This document shows positions 16,711 to 25,068 of a stretch of DNA of 64,000 nt, piece by piece. The notes under the pieces are model-generated. The model saw nothing but the letters and a program-made list of their open reading frames with translations. It had not been told where the DNA came from and ran no database searches. The translations under genes and the position numbers were made by a program. The stretch comes from Mesorhizobium sp. BR1-1-16. Lineage in GTDB: Bacteria > Pseudomonadota > Alphaproteobacteria > Rhizobiales > Kaistiaceae. How positions within the stretch are numbered: position 1 is the first letter of the stretch; each line of letters opens with the position of its first letter. Location: NCBI RefSeq assembly GCF_020165495.1, contig NZ_JAIUIE010000016.1, positions 1 to 64,000 of the forward strand, read 5' to 3'.

Positions 16711-17240
16711 GATCCCAAGGGCCGAGCGAAGGCCCACTAAGCGTTGCGAAACGGCGAAGCGGAGCAGAGCCTTCGCGCCAACCGCTATGGACGCGGTGGG
16801 AACGTTGACAGAGCGCCGTTTTGCCGGCTAAGCCGGCAGATTTCGCGGGTGGCGGTCGCGGCTGGAACTCTCTCGAGTTTCGTGAGCGCCGCCGTCGCTT
16901 GGAACGGGAAGACCCGATCCGCACGCCCGGCAAGGATGTAGTGCCTCTTCAGTGACCACGGCCGATGGAGAGCCGGTAGAGACCAAAAAAGCCCGCTACG
17001 TCGTTGCTTCAAGTCGCGTCCTCCGCGGAGACGGAGTTCACCGGTTCGCTTTCCGGCTGCCGACCTTTCCAGGATCACTCCTGGACTCCTTCGTGGCCCT
17101 TTCGGGATCCACATGGGCGTCGCCCCGGCCTCTTGTCCGGAGCCCCACCGGTCGGCACGCAACCACAGGCACGTGCGATAATTGGGCAAGGCGTACGTAT
17201 GATGATCGACCGTCGCATTCAAGCGGTTTTTGGTCTCGCG
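16711..17240 (-). ncRNA. Candidate speF-type structured leader of ornithine decarboxylase
   Basis: About 530 nt of non-coding sequence precede the decarboxylase gene. Minus-strand hairpins seen: a 6-bp stem closed by a GTGA (GNRA) tetraloop at 17069-17084, a 7-bp stem with a 3-nt loop at 16822-16838, a 6-bp stem at 16754-16776 and a 5-bp stem at 16719-16735 just before the start codon. Alphaproteobacterial ornithine decarboxylase genes are known to carry the speF regulatory RNA motif (Rfam speF) in this position. That this leader is a speF member is inference from position and structure; I could not align it to the covariance model. Boundaries are approximate. Confidence 0.55.
17075..17218 (-). 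other. Possible upstream ORF inside the odc leader
   Basis: A 47-codon frame starts at ATG 17218 (MRRSIIIRTP...) and ends with TGA at 17075-17077, placing the stop codon inside the GNRA-capped hairpin. It is Arg/Pro/Cys-rich and has no clear ribosome site. Ornithine-sensing leader peptides control speF in gammaproteobacteria, so a leader ORF would make sense, but nothing in the sequence proves translation. Confidence 0.25.
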
Positions 17241-17458
17241 GCCAGAAAATTGCGGAAGGCGGCGCCGGCACCGCCCAAATCCGGAAAATCGCCCCGCGCG
17301 TGACACGAAACCGTCGCATTTCCCGCCGGAACACACGGATTTCATGCCCGCCGCTTTGTTGGGCGGTGCCTGCCCGATCGACATGCAGCGTGCTGATTCG
17401 GCCTTTTGAGCGGACCCGCTTTCGCTTAAGCACGAGGACACGGAAACGGGAGAGCGGC

Positions 17459-19048
17459 ATGAGCGAAACGGTCGTCGGCGAAAAGGGCATGGTGGTGGCG
17501 CCACACAGGGCGGCCGCGGAGGCCGGCGCCGAGATCCTGCGGGCCGGCGGCAATGCCATCGAGGCGATGATCGCCACTGCGGCCACCATCGCAGTCGTCT
17601 ATCCGCATATGAATGCAATCGGGGGCGACGGCTTCTGGCTGATCCGCGAGCCGGGCAAGGAACCGCGCTATATCGAGGCCTGTGGCGGAGCGGGCGCGAA
17701 GGCAACCATCCGCGCCTATCACGACAAGGGTCACGAGCGCATTCCCGTGCGCGGCCCCGACGCCGCCGTGACGGTTGCTGGTGCCGTCTCGGGCTGGGAT
17801 CTCGCCTTCCAGCTCTCGCAAAGCTTCGGCGGCGCAATCGACCGCCGCACGCTGCTGGCCGATGCCATCGCGAGGGCCAAGAACGGCATCGCGGTGACAC
17901 GGTCGCAGGCGCATCTCACCAAGGTCCATCGGGACGCACTCGCCGCCGCCCCCGGCTTCTCGGACGTATTCCTCAAGAACGGTGAGGCACCGGATCTCGG
18001 CGATACAATCTGCCAGCCGCGACTAGCCGAGACGCTCGACCAACTCGCCCATGCCGGCTTTCCCGATTTCTACCGAGGCGACGTCGCACAGGTCATCGCC
18101 GATGATCTCGAGCGCATCGGCGCGCCGGTGACGCGGGATGATCTTGCCCGCCACGAAGCGCGCTTCCGCTCGCCGCTCTCGGTCCGCCTTGGCGATGCGA
18201 CCGTCTACAACGCCCCGCCGCCGACGCAAGGCCTCGCTTCGCTGATCATTCTCGGCATATTCGAGCGGCTCGGGGTCAAGCGCGGCGAAACGTTCGACCA
18301 TGTGCACGGCCTCGTCGAGGCGACGAAGCGCGCCTTCATGATCCGCGACCGCGCCGTGACCGACCCGCTCTTTGCCGGCGACGTCTCGGTGCATCTCAGC
18401 CCGCGCGCGCTGGAACGCGAGGCAGCGGCTGTTGACATGAAGCGCGCCCTGCCCTGGCCGCAGGTAGCCAACAAGGGCGATACGGTCTGGCTGGGCGCGA
18501 TCGACGCGAACGGCCTCGCCGTCTCCTATATCCAGTCGATCTTCTTCGAATTCGGCTCGGGTTGCGTCCTGCCGCAGACCGGCATCACCTGGCAGAATCG
18601 CGGCTCGAGCTTTTCGCTCGATCCGGGCGCGGTCAATCCGCTGGAGCCTGGCCGCAAGCCCTTCCACACGCTCAATCCGGCGATGGCGCGCTTCGACGAC
18701 GGCCGCATCATGAGCTATGGCACCATGGGCGGCGAAGGCCAGCCGCAGACGCAGGGCGCCGTCTTCACCCGCTATGCGCGTTTCGGCATGGACCTCGCGG
18801 CGGCCATCGACGCGCCACGCTGGCTGCTTGGAAGAACCTGGGGTTCGGATGCCACAAATCTTCGCCTCGAAAACCGCTTCGATCCCGACCTCGTCATCGC
18901 CCTCCAGCGCGCCGGCCATGACGTCGAGGTGATCGATGAAGCCTATTCCGATGTGATGGGTCATGCCGGCGCGATCGTTCGCCGCAAGGATGGCCGTCTC
19001 TTCGGTGCATCGGACCCGCGCTCCGACGGCGCAGCCGTGCCGGCGTGA
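17459..19048 (+). CDS. Gamma-glutamyltransferase-family Ntn hydrolase
   Basis: 529 aa. N-terminal half: GMVVAPHRAAAEAGAEILRAGGNAIEAMIA and PHMNAIGGDGFWLI, standard for the family. The autoprocessing site is Thr342 in NKGDTVWLGAIDANG, the new N terminus of the small subunit; GEGQPQTQGAVFTRYARFGMD and the C-terminal AGAIVRRKDG follow. No signal peptide, so it is likely cytoplasmic, unlike periplasmic GGT. The start at 17459 has GGGAGAG about 5 nt upstream; the frame stays open for 169 codons before it but that overlaps the decarboxylase leader. Likely co-transcribed with the amidase and LysR genes. Whether it acts on glutathione or another N-acyl compound is open; members of this branch include acylases. 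Confidence 0.88.
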   Translation: MSETVVGEKGMVVAPHRAAAEAGAEILRAGGNAIEAMIATAATIAVVYPHMNAIGGDGFWLIREPGKEPRYIEACGGAGAKATIRAYHDKGHERIPVRGPDAAVTVAGAVSGWDLAFQLSQSFGGAIDRRTLLADAIARAKNGIAVTRSQAHLTKVHRDALAAAPGFSDVFLKNGEAPDLGDTICQPRLAETLDQLAHAGFPDFYRGDVAQVIADDLERIGAPVTRDDLARHEARFRSPLSVRLGDATVYNAPPPTQGLASLIILGIFERLGVKRGETFDHVHGLVEATKRAFMIRDRAVTDPLFAGDVSVHLSPRALEREAAAVDMKRALPWPQVANKGDTVWLGAIDANGLAVSYIQSIFFEFGSGCVLPQTGITWQNRGSSFSLDPGAVNPLEPGRKPFHTLNPAMARFDDGRIMSYGTMGGEGQPQTQGAVFTRYARFGMDLAAAIDAPRWLLGRTWGSDATNLRLENRFDPDLVIALQRAGHDVEVIDEAYSDVMGHAGAIVRRKDGRLFGASDPRSDGAAVPA

Positions 19049-19148
19049 TCTGAGCCGGCACGAGAATTGGCACAGGTCCGCAAATAAGGCTATGAAACGA
19101 ACCATCGGCGGCCATGCCGATATCTTCCAGCCGAGCGAGCGTATCCTG

Positions 19149-20333
19149 ATGCCAAGTGCCAACGATCCGGTCGATGCCTTCGTTGACTACGATGCGATTT
19201 CCGTCGCGTCGGCCAAGACGGGGCCTCTCGCGGGGCTGAGGTTGGCGGTCAAGGACCTCTACGACGTTGCCGGCTATCCAACAGGTGCCGGCCACCCGCT
19301 GGTTCGCCAGCAAAGCGCGATCAAGACCGCCAACGCGCCCGCCGTCCAGGCACTGCTCGACGCCGGCGCCGCCTTTGTCGGCAAGACGCATACCGACGAA
19401 TTCGCCTATTCGATGAATGGCGAAAACGCGCATTACGGCACCCCGATCAATGTCCGCGCTCCCGGCCGCATTCCGGGCGGCTCGTCCTCGGGCTCGGCCG
19501 CGGCTGTCTCCGCCGGCCTCGCCGATATCGCCCTCGGTTCCGACACCGGCGGTTCCATCCGCGCGCCGGCCTCCTATAACGGCCTCATCGGCCTGCGCCC
19601 GACCTTCGGCCGCATCGACATCTCCAACGTGTTTCCGCTCGCCCACTCCTTCGACACCGTCGGTTGGTTCGCGCGCGATGCCGAAACCTTTGCCCGGGTC
19701 GGCGACGTGCTGCTCGGTCCCGACGCGACCGACACGCCGCTGACGCGTTTCATCGTCGGCGACGACATCCATGCTTTGCTCCTCGGCGATCTCGAGGAGG
19801 CCGCTGTCCGTTCCGCGACGCCGCGCATCGCCGTTCATCTCGAGCCCGCTGGCGCAGTGATCGTCGCGCAGGAAGGCCTCGCATCCTGGCGCATGATTTT
19901 CCGCACGATCCAGGCCTATGAGGCGTGGCAGGCCCACGGCGCCTGGATCACGGCCAACAACCCGGAATTCGGCCCCGGCGTCCGCGAGCGTTTCGAATGG
20001 GCGAGCCATGTCGCGGACGACGAATATGCGAGCGCCGGCGCCCGGCGCCGCCAGGTCCGCGAAAGGCTGACCGCGCTGCTCGGCGACGACACCGTCCTCG
20101 CCATTCCCACGACGCCGGGCATCGCGCCGCTCCGCGGGCTCGAGGGCGAGGTACTCGATTCCTATCGCAACCGCGCACTGTCGATGCTCTGTTCCGCTGG
20201 TCTTGCCGGGCTGCCGCAGATCAGCCTGCCGCTGGCGGAGCATCTCGACTGCCCGCTTGGCGTCTCGCTCGTGGCACCCGCGGGTCGCGACCAGGCGCTG
20301 ATCGACCTCGCCCGCCGCATCATGGCAGGCTGA
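19149..20333 (+). CDS. Amidase signature family hydrolase
   Basis: 394 aa. The Ser-cisSer-Lys triad is visible: K35 in LAVKDLYDV, the serine stretch GGSSSGSAAAV (cis-Ser about S112) and the nucleophile S136 in GSDTGGSIRAPAS. The order and length match stand-alone amidases rather than GatA (which is about 480 aa). It hydrolyses a carboxamide in the cytoplasm; the substrate is unknown. The start is uncertain: ATG 19149 fits the family N terminus (DPVDAFV), while an in-frame ATG at 19092 with a nearby AAGG would add 19 residues. It lies 100 nt after the GGT-like gene and 4 nt before the LysR gene. Confidence 0.88.
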   Translation: MPSANDPVDAFVDYDAISVASAKTGPLAGLRLAVKDLYDVAGYPTGAGHPLVRQQSAIKTANAPAVQALLDAGAAFVGKTHTDEFAYSMNGENAHYGTPINVRAPGRIPGGSSSGSAAAVSAGLADIALGSDTGGSIRAPASYNGLIGLRPTFGRIDISNVFPLAHSFDTVGWFARDAETFARVGDVLLGPDATDTPLTRFIVGDDIHALLLGDLEEAAVRSATPRIAVHLEPAGAVIVAQEGLASWRMIFRTIQAYEAWQAHGAWITANNPEFGPGVRERFEWASHVADDEYASAGARRRQVRERLTALLGDDTVLAIPTTPGIAPLRGLEGEVLDSYRNRALSMLCSAGLAGLPQISLPLAEHLDCPLGVSLVAPAGRDQALIDLARRIMAG

Positions 20334-20337
20334 GCCC

Positions 20338-21243
20338 ATGGACACGCTGACGCGGATGCGCACCTTCGTCGAAGTCGTCGAAGCTGGCGGCTTCTCGGCC
20401 GCCGCGCGCAAGATGGGACGATCGAAGGCCCTGATTTCGAAATATGTGCGCGAACTGGAGGACGAGCTCGGTGCCCGCCTCCTGAACCGCACGACGCGAA
20501 CGCTCTCGCTGACTGAGGTCGGCCAGACCTATGCCCGCGACGCGACCGAAATTCTCCAGCGCATCGATGACCTGCAGACCTCGGTCGGCGATGCCCATGC
20601 CGCCGCGCGCGGTCGCCTGAAAGTCAGCGCCCCGCGCACCTTCGGCGACGGCGAACTCGGTCGCGCCATCATGGATTTCGTGATGGAGGAGCCGGATATC
20701 AGCCTTGAGCTGCATCTCGAGGACCGCTTCGTCGATCTCGTCGACGAGGGCTTCGACGTCGCCATCCGCATCTCCTCGCTCGGCGATTCAAGCCTCATCG
20801 CTCGGCGCCTCTCGGCCTTCCGCATCGTCTGCTGCGCCTCGCCCGAGGTCATTGCGCAATACGGCCTGCCGGAATACCCGATCGACCTGCTGGACCGCCC
20901 CTGCATCATCGACTGGAACGTCAATCGCGGCCATTGGCCTTTCATGGTCGAAGGCGAGCGCGTGACGATCCCCGTCAAGGGCCGCGTCGAGATCAACAGT
21001 CCGAGCGTCGGCCGCCAGGCAGCGCTCGCCGGTCTCGGCTTCCTGATGGTGCCCTACCTCGTCGTGCGCGACGACATCGAAAGCGGCCGGCTCGTTGCCG
21101 TGCTCGAGCCGTTCGAGACCTCGGCGGTTGCGATCCACGCCGTCTATCCGCACCGCCGCCATCTCTCCGGCAAGGTACGGGCCTTCATCGATTTTCTCGT
21201 GCGCTGGTTTGACGGCAAAGGCCCGCCCCCGGGTGGCTGCTGA
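20338..21243 (+). CDS. LysR family transcriptional regulator
   Basis: 301 aa. N-terminal winged helix-turn-helix (MRTFVEVVEAGGFSAAARKMGRSKALISKYVRELEDELG, residues 6-44) with the usual RTTRTLSLTEVG wing, then a periplasmic-binding-like effector domain (LKVSAPRTFGDGELG...). The group resembles CrgA/DmlR-type regulators. The ATG is 4 nt after the amidase stop, so it is likely part of the GGT-amidase operon and may regulate it; LysR genes inside the operon they control are less common than divergent ones. Confidence 0.92.
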   Translation: MDTLTRMRTFVEVVEAGGFSAAARKMGRSKALISKYVRELEDELGARLLNRTTRTLSLTEVGQTYARDATEILQRIDDLQTSVGDAHAAARGRLKVSAPRTFGDGELGRAIMDFVMEEPDISLELHLEDRFVDLVDEGFDVAIRISSLGDSSLIARRLSAFRIVCCASPEVIAQYGLPEYPIDLLDRPCIIDWNVNRGHWPFMVEGERVTIPVKGRVEINSPSVGRQAALAGLGFLMVPYLVVRDDIESGRLVAVLEPFETSAVAIHAVYPHRRHLSGKVRAFIDFLVRWFDGKGPPPGGC

Positions 21244-21311
21244 CCGGTCCGACACGATCTGGCCGCAGTTGTCGGGCGAAGTCTCCCCGTTCGTCGTTTC
21301 CGGAACGATTC

Positions 21312-21962
21312 ATGCTCAGACGCCGCCTTCTGCTCGCTGTCGCGCTTCTTTCCGCCGGAATGGCGACCGCCAGCGCTCATCCGCATGTCTTTGTCGATGC
21401 CCGCGAGGAAATCGTCTTCGACGCCACTGGTAAGATGACGGCGATCCGGCATAGCTGGCAATTCGACGAAGCGTTTACCGCCTTTGCGGTGCAGGGCCTC
21501 GATGCCAATGGCGACGGCAAGCTCTCCGACGACGAACTGCAGCCCCTCGCCAAGGTCAATGTCGATTCCCTCAAAGAATACCGCTACTTCACCAATCTGA
21601 AGGTCGGCAACAAGCATGTCTCCGTGGACTTTCCGAGCGAATACTGGCTCGATTTTCACGGTGGCCGGCTCACCCTTTTCTATACGCTGCCGATCAGGAC
21701 ACCGATCGCGCCCGGCGCGCACGCGACGCTTGAAGTGTTTGACCCGGAATATTTCGTGGCCTTCAGCTTCGTGAAGAACCATGAGATTGCCCTCACCGGC
21801 GCTCCGGCCGGATGCAAGGCGAGCGTCCGTCCGCCGCATGAGCTCGACGACGCCACGATGGCACAGCTCGCCGCGATCCCTGCCGACCAGCACGACCTGC
21901 CGCAGGAGCTCGCCGACGCCGCTTCGAGCCTTGCGACGCTGATCACGATCGGTTGCTCATGA
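21312..21962 (+). CDS. DUF1007 periplasmic protein with EF-hand-like loop
   Basis: 216 aa. A signal peptide ends in ATASA before HPHVFVDAREEIVFD, the conserved mature start of DUF1007, whose His pair suits metal binding. Residues about 56-67 contain an EF-hand-like loop (DANGDGKLSDDE). It overlaps the NicO gene by 4 nt, the usual partner; in related species the pair is sometimes fused. It is therefore probably a periplasmic metal-binding helper for nickel or cobalt transport (inference from partner). Confidence 0.87.
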   Translation: MLRRRLLLAVALLSAGMATASAHPHVFVDAREEIVFDATGKMTAIRHSWQFDEAFTAFAVQGLDANGDGKLSDDELQPLAKVNVDSLKEYRYFTNLKVGNKHVSVDFPSEYWLDFHGGRLTLFYTLPIRTPIAPGAHATLEVFDPEYFVAFSFVKNHEIALTGAPAGCKASVRPPHELDDATMAQLAAIPADQHDLPQELADAASSLATLITIGCS

Positions 21963-23086
21963 AACGCGCGGCCGCCTTTCTCGCAGCCCTGCTGCTCGCG
22001 CCGAGCACGTCCTTCGCCGTCAGCAGCCCGTTCGGTATCGCAACGCCGGATGGCGGCGGCGCGCTCGGCTGGGCAGGTCCGTTCCGCGGCTTCTTCGTCT
22101 GGATCGCCGCCGAGCAGTCGAGCTTCTACCGGTCGCTGACCGGCGCCTTGTCGGAACTGTCGCAAAGCAGCCATGCCGCCTGGTTCCTGATCGGTCTTTC
22201 CTTCGCCTATGGCGTTTTCCATGCCGTCGGACCTGGCCATGGCAAGGCGGTCATCGCCTCCTATCTGCTCGCAACCGGCGACACGCTCAAGCGCGGCATC
22301 GCCATCTCCTTCGCGTCGGGCTTCGTCCAGGGATTGACGGCGATCGTCGTCGTCGGCATCGGGACGATCCTGCTCAAGGTCACCGCTGTGACGATGACCC
22401 GCGCCACCGACGCTCTGGAGATCGCCAGTTTCGCGATGATCGCGCTCTGCGGTGTCTGGCTGCTGTGGTCGAAGACAGTCGGCCGGCATGAGCATGGCGG
22501 CGGATCGACGGCTGGGGCAGGCACGCATGTCCATGACGCCTCCTGCGCGATCCACGGCCATGGCCGGCTCGGGCTCGACCGGAGCGGGATCGGCCAGCGG
22601 GACATGACCGCCGCGCCGGCGCGGTTCAGCGCCGCGACGCTCGGTCAGCCGCGACTCGCCTACAGCGGCTTTTCCGCGACATCGGCCACCACCAGCGTTG
22701 ATCTCAGCTGCGATTGCGGCCATGCGCATATCCCCGACCCAGCGACGCTGACCATGCCGCTGACCTTCAGAAGTGGTCTCGCGGCCATCTTCGCGGTTGG
22801 GATCAGGCCCTGCTCCGGCGCGGTGATCGTGCTCGTCTTCGCCCTGGCGCAGCAGCTCTGGTGGGCCGGCATCCTCTCGGTTCTGGCGATGTCGCTCGGC
22901 ACCGGCGCCACGGTCTCGGCACTCGCGATCCTCGCCGTGAAGGCCAAGGACATCGCCGTACGGTTCACCGGCAACGGCCGCTCGGTCTTGGCCAACCGCG
23001 TGTTGCGAGGGTTCGAACTCGCCGCGGCAGGCGGCATCCTGCTCTTCGGGCTCGCGATGCTCGGCGGGGCGCTCGCGAGCGGCTGA
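21959..23086 (+). CDS. Nickel/cobalt transporter, NicO (RcnA-like) family
   Basis: 375 aa. A signal-like first segment (RAAAFLAALLLAPSTSFA) is followed by about six membrane helices. Family motifs: GVFHAVGPGHGKAVIASYLL with the His/Gly metal signature, and VGIRPCSGAVIVLVFAL in the second half. Between them is a long soluble loop with His clusters (RHEHGG, THVHDASCAIHGHG, CDCGHAHIP), likely binding metal in the cytoplasm or periplasm. It moves Ni2+ or Co2+ across the inner membrane, export being the role known for RcnA. The start at 21959 overlaps the DUF1007 stop (ATGA). Confidence 0.88.
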   Translation: MKRAAAFLAALLLAPSTSFAVSSPFGIATPDGGGALGWAGPFRGFFVWIAAEQSSFYRSLTGALSELSQSSHAAWFLIGLSFAYGVFHAVGPGHGKAVIASYLLATGDTLKRGIAISFASGFVQGLTAIVVVGIGTILLKVTAVTMTRATDALEIASFAMIALCGVWLLWSKTVGRHEHGGGSTAGAGTHVHDASCAIHGHGRLGLDRSGIGQRDMTAAPARFSAATLGQPRLAYSGFSATSATTSVDLSCDCGHAHIPDPATLTMPLTFRSGLAAIFAVGIRPCSGAVIVLVFALAQQLWWAGILSVLAMSLGTGATVSALAILAVKAKDIAVRFTGNGRSVLANRVLRGFELAAAGGILLFGLAMLGGALASG

Positions 23087-23088
23087 AA

Positions 23089-23877
23089 CTACTCGGCAGC
23101 GACCTTGTAGCCGCCGCGCGCCTGCATGCGCGTCCGCATCGCATCACCGAAGGCGCGGAAGAGCCGCCCGGACGGCGCATCGGTCGCGACCCAATATTCC
23201 GGATGCCATTGCACGCCGACGGCAAAGCCCGCCGCACCTGTGACGCTCACCGCCTCGACGGTACCGTCAGGCGCCACCGCCTCGACGGTCAGCCCGTCGG
23301 CAAGCGTGCCCACCGCCTGCCGATGCAGCGAGTTGACCTTGAACGCCTCGGCTTCAACGATGCGGCCGAGGCAGCCGCCCGTGGTAATCACGACATCCTG
23401 GCGGATAGCGAAGCGCTCCGCCTGATCGTCGGAGACCGGCGCGCGGTGATCATTCCGCCCGGGCAGGTCCTGGACTTCCGAGATCAACGTGCCGCCGAGC
23501 GCGACATTCAGCTCCTGGAAGCCGCGGCAGATGGCGAGCAGCGGCACGCCATGGCGGATCGCGGCGCGAATGAGCGGCAGCGTCGTGGCATCGCGCGCAT
23601 GGTCATAGGGCTCTGACGCGGCGTCCGCCGCGGCGCCATAGAGCGGCGGATGAACATTCGACCGGCTGCCGGTAACCAGCACCCCGTCGACCCGCTCCAG
23701 CAGCCGCTCGATGTCGAGCCCATCGCCGAGCGAGGGAACGATCACGGGAATGCCGGCAAGGCCGACCGTCACTGCCTTCACATAAGTCTCGGCCGCCGCA
23801 TGCCAGCGATAGTTCTCGACATCCTTGACGTCTGCCGTGACGGCGACGATCGGCGTGAGCTGGGGCGACTGGGTCAT
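23089..23877 (-). CDS. Class I glutamine-amidotransferase-like hydrolase (PuuD-type)
   Basis: 262 aa. The catalytic Cys lies in LLAICRGFQELNVALGG and the His-Glu pair in VQWHPEYW, the signature of the peptidase C26 group including gamma-glutamyl-GABA hydrolase PuuD, which acts in putrescine breakdown. No other puu gene is next to it, so the assignment to that pathway is tentative; folate gamma-glutamyl hydrolases and other C26 members look alike. It converges with the NicO gene (2 nt apart). Confidence 0.82.
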   Translation of the reverse strand: MTQSPQLTPIVAVTADVKDVENYRWHAAAETYVKAVTVGLAGIPVIVPSLGDGLDIERLLERVDGVLVTGSRSNVHPPLYGAAADAASEPYDHARDATTLPLIRAAIRHGVPLLAICRGFQELNVALGGTLISEVQDLPGRNDHRAPVSDDQAERFAIRQDVVITTGGCLGRIVEAEAFKVNSLHRQAVGTLADGLTVEAVAPDGTVEAVSVTGAAGFAVGVQWHPEYWVATDAPSGRLFRAFGDAMRTRMQARGGYKVAAE

Positions 23878-23937
23878 GACGGTCTCTGATGGCTCGAAGA
23901 CGATGCGATCTCTATCGCTGAGAAAGAGTTGGCGAAA

Positions 23938-24915
23938 TTACGCCATGTCTGCAACAGGCACACGTTCGGAAACGGGATCGGGACCTTCCTCCGTCGGCCC
24001 GTCCTCATCCTCGGGCTGAGGCACGAGGGCCAGGAAGGCGCGCGCGGCGGCATTGGAAGGCCCGTCCTTGTGCTCGCTCGCAACATGCATCAGGGCCAGT
24101 TCCCAGCAGATCGACTCGCCGGACAATTCGGCAATGGCGATCGGCAGCTTGCCTGTCTCGGCCGCGCGCGCCTCGGCGACCGCCTGCGGCATCAGGGCGA
24201 TGCCGAGCCCGCGCGCAACGAGGTCCAGCAGCGTCGCGAGATCGTTGACCTCGAAAGCGATGCGTCGCGCGACGCCCGCCTCTGCGAACGCCGTATCGAC
24301 CAGCCGCCGCGTCGACCAGTCGGCCTGGAAATCGACGAAGGTCGCGCCGGCGAGATCGGCAATGCGGAGATTGCGGCGTCGCGCCAGTGGATGACCCTCG
24401 GCCGCGACCAGCACCATCTCCTCGCAGGCGACGATCCGCGCGGCCATGCCTTCGAGAGGCTCGCCGAAAAACGGCACGAAGGCGAGATCGACCCGGCCGT
24501 CGCGCAGCTTCGCCGTCATGTGCTCCGATCCGGCCTGGCAGAGATGGATCTCGATCGAGGGATGGGCCGCATGAAAGCGGGCGAGCAGGTCCGGCAGGTC
24601 GATGAACGGCGCGGGCGACTGCACGAGGCCGATCGACAGACTGCCGCGCACCAGCCCCTCGACATCGGCGAGCGCCTGCCGCGCCTCGCGCGCCGTCGCC
24701 AACACCCGCTTCGCGTGGGTGAGAAACACCGTTCCGGCTGTCGTCAGATCGACACGGCGCGTCGAGCGGCGAAAAAGTGACGTTCCAAGCTGCGCCTCCA
24801 GCGCACGGATCGAGGCGGAGAGCCCCGACTGCACGATGTTGAGGCGTTGCGCGGCCCGCGTGAAATGCTGATCCTCAGCGACGGCGACGAAATGCTCGAG
24901 CTGGCGCAGATCCAT
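23938..24915 (-). CDS. LysR family transcriptional regulator
   Basis: 325 aa. HTH at residues 1-60 (QLEHFVAVAEDQHFTRAAQRLNIVQSGLSASIRALE) with wing RRVDLTTAGTVFL; the C-terminal ligand-binding domain starts near residue 90 (GSLSIGLVQSPAPF). The last about 25 residues are an acidic tail (PQPEDEDGPTEEGPD). It is divergent from an aldo/keto reductase gene with 153 bp between starts; autoregulation and control of that gene are the usual arrangement. Confidence 0.92.
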   Translation of the reverse strand: MDLRQLEHFVAVAEDQHFTRAAQRLNIVQSGLSASIRALEAQLGTSLFRRSTRRVDLTTAGTVFLTHAKRVLATAREARQALADVEGLVRGSLSIGLVQSPAPFIDLPDLLARFHAAHPSIEIHLCQAGSEHMTAKLRDGRVDLAFVPFFGEPLEGMAARIVACEEMVLVAAEGHPLARRRNLRIADLAGATFVDFQADWSTRRLVDTAFAEAGVARRIAFEVNDLATLLDLVARGLGIALMPQAVAEARAAETGKLPIAIAELSGESICWELALMHVASEHKDGPSNAAARAFLALVPQPEDEDGPTEEGPDPVSERVPVADMA

Positions 24916-24986
24916 CGCTGAACTCCGGGCGCGCTAGAGGTCGGTAGCGGAACGCGGCCGGCTTCTGCGGATTGATCCTTGGTCCT

Positions 24987-24999
24987 GCTGAATATCAGC
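24987..24999. promoter_or_regulatory. Candidate LysR-type operator
   Basis: GCTGA (24987-24991), centre ATA, TCAGC (24995-24999): a short interrupted palindrome in the divergent LysR / aldo-keto reductase intergenic region, 70 nt before the reductase start. LysR sites are usually T-N11-A dyads; this is compatible but short. Confidence 0.3.
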
Positions 25000-25068
25000 T
25001 CAGATTTCTATTGGAAAGATCAATGGCGCGTGCTGATCATGCGCGCCGACAGTTCCCGGAGATTCCTA

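Noticed and set aside
14944-16740. 598-codon plus-strand frame across the polyamine genes
   Set aside because: It covers a terminator and two opposing genes with intact catalytic motifs.
16952-17458. In-frame extension upstream of the GGT-like gene
   Set aside because: It would translate the antisense of the odc leader and produces no family-like sequence; the ATG at 17459 has a good ribosome site and the family N terminus.
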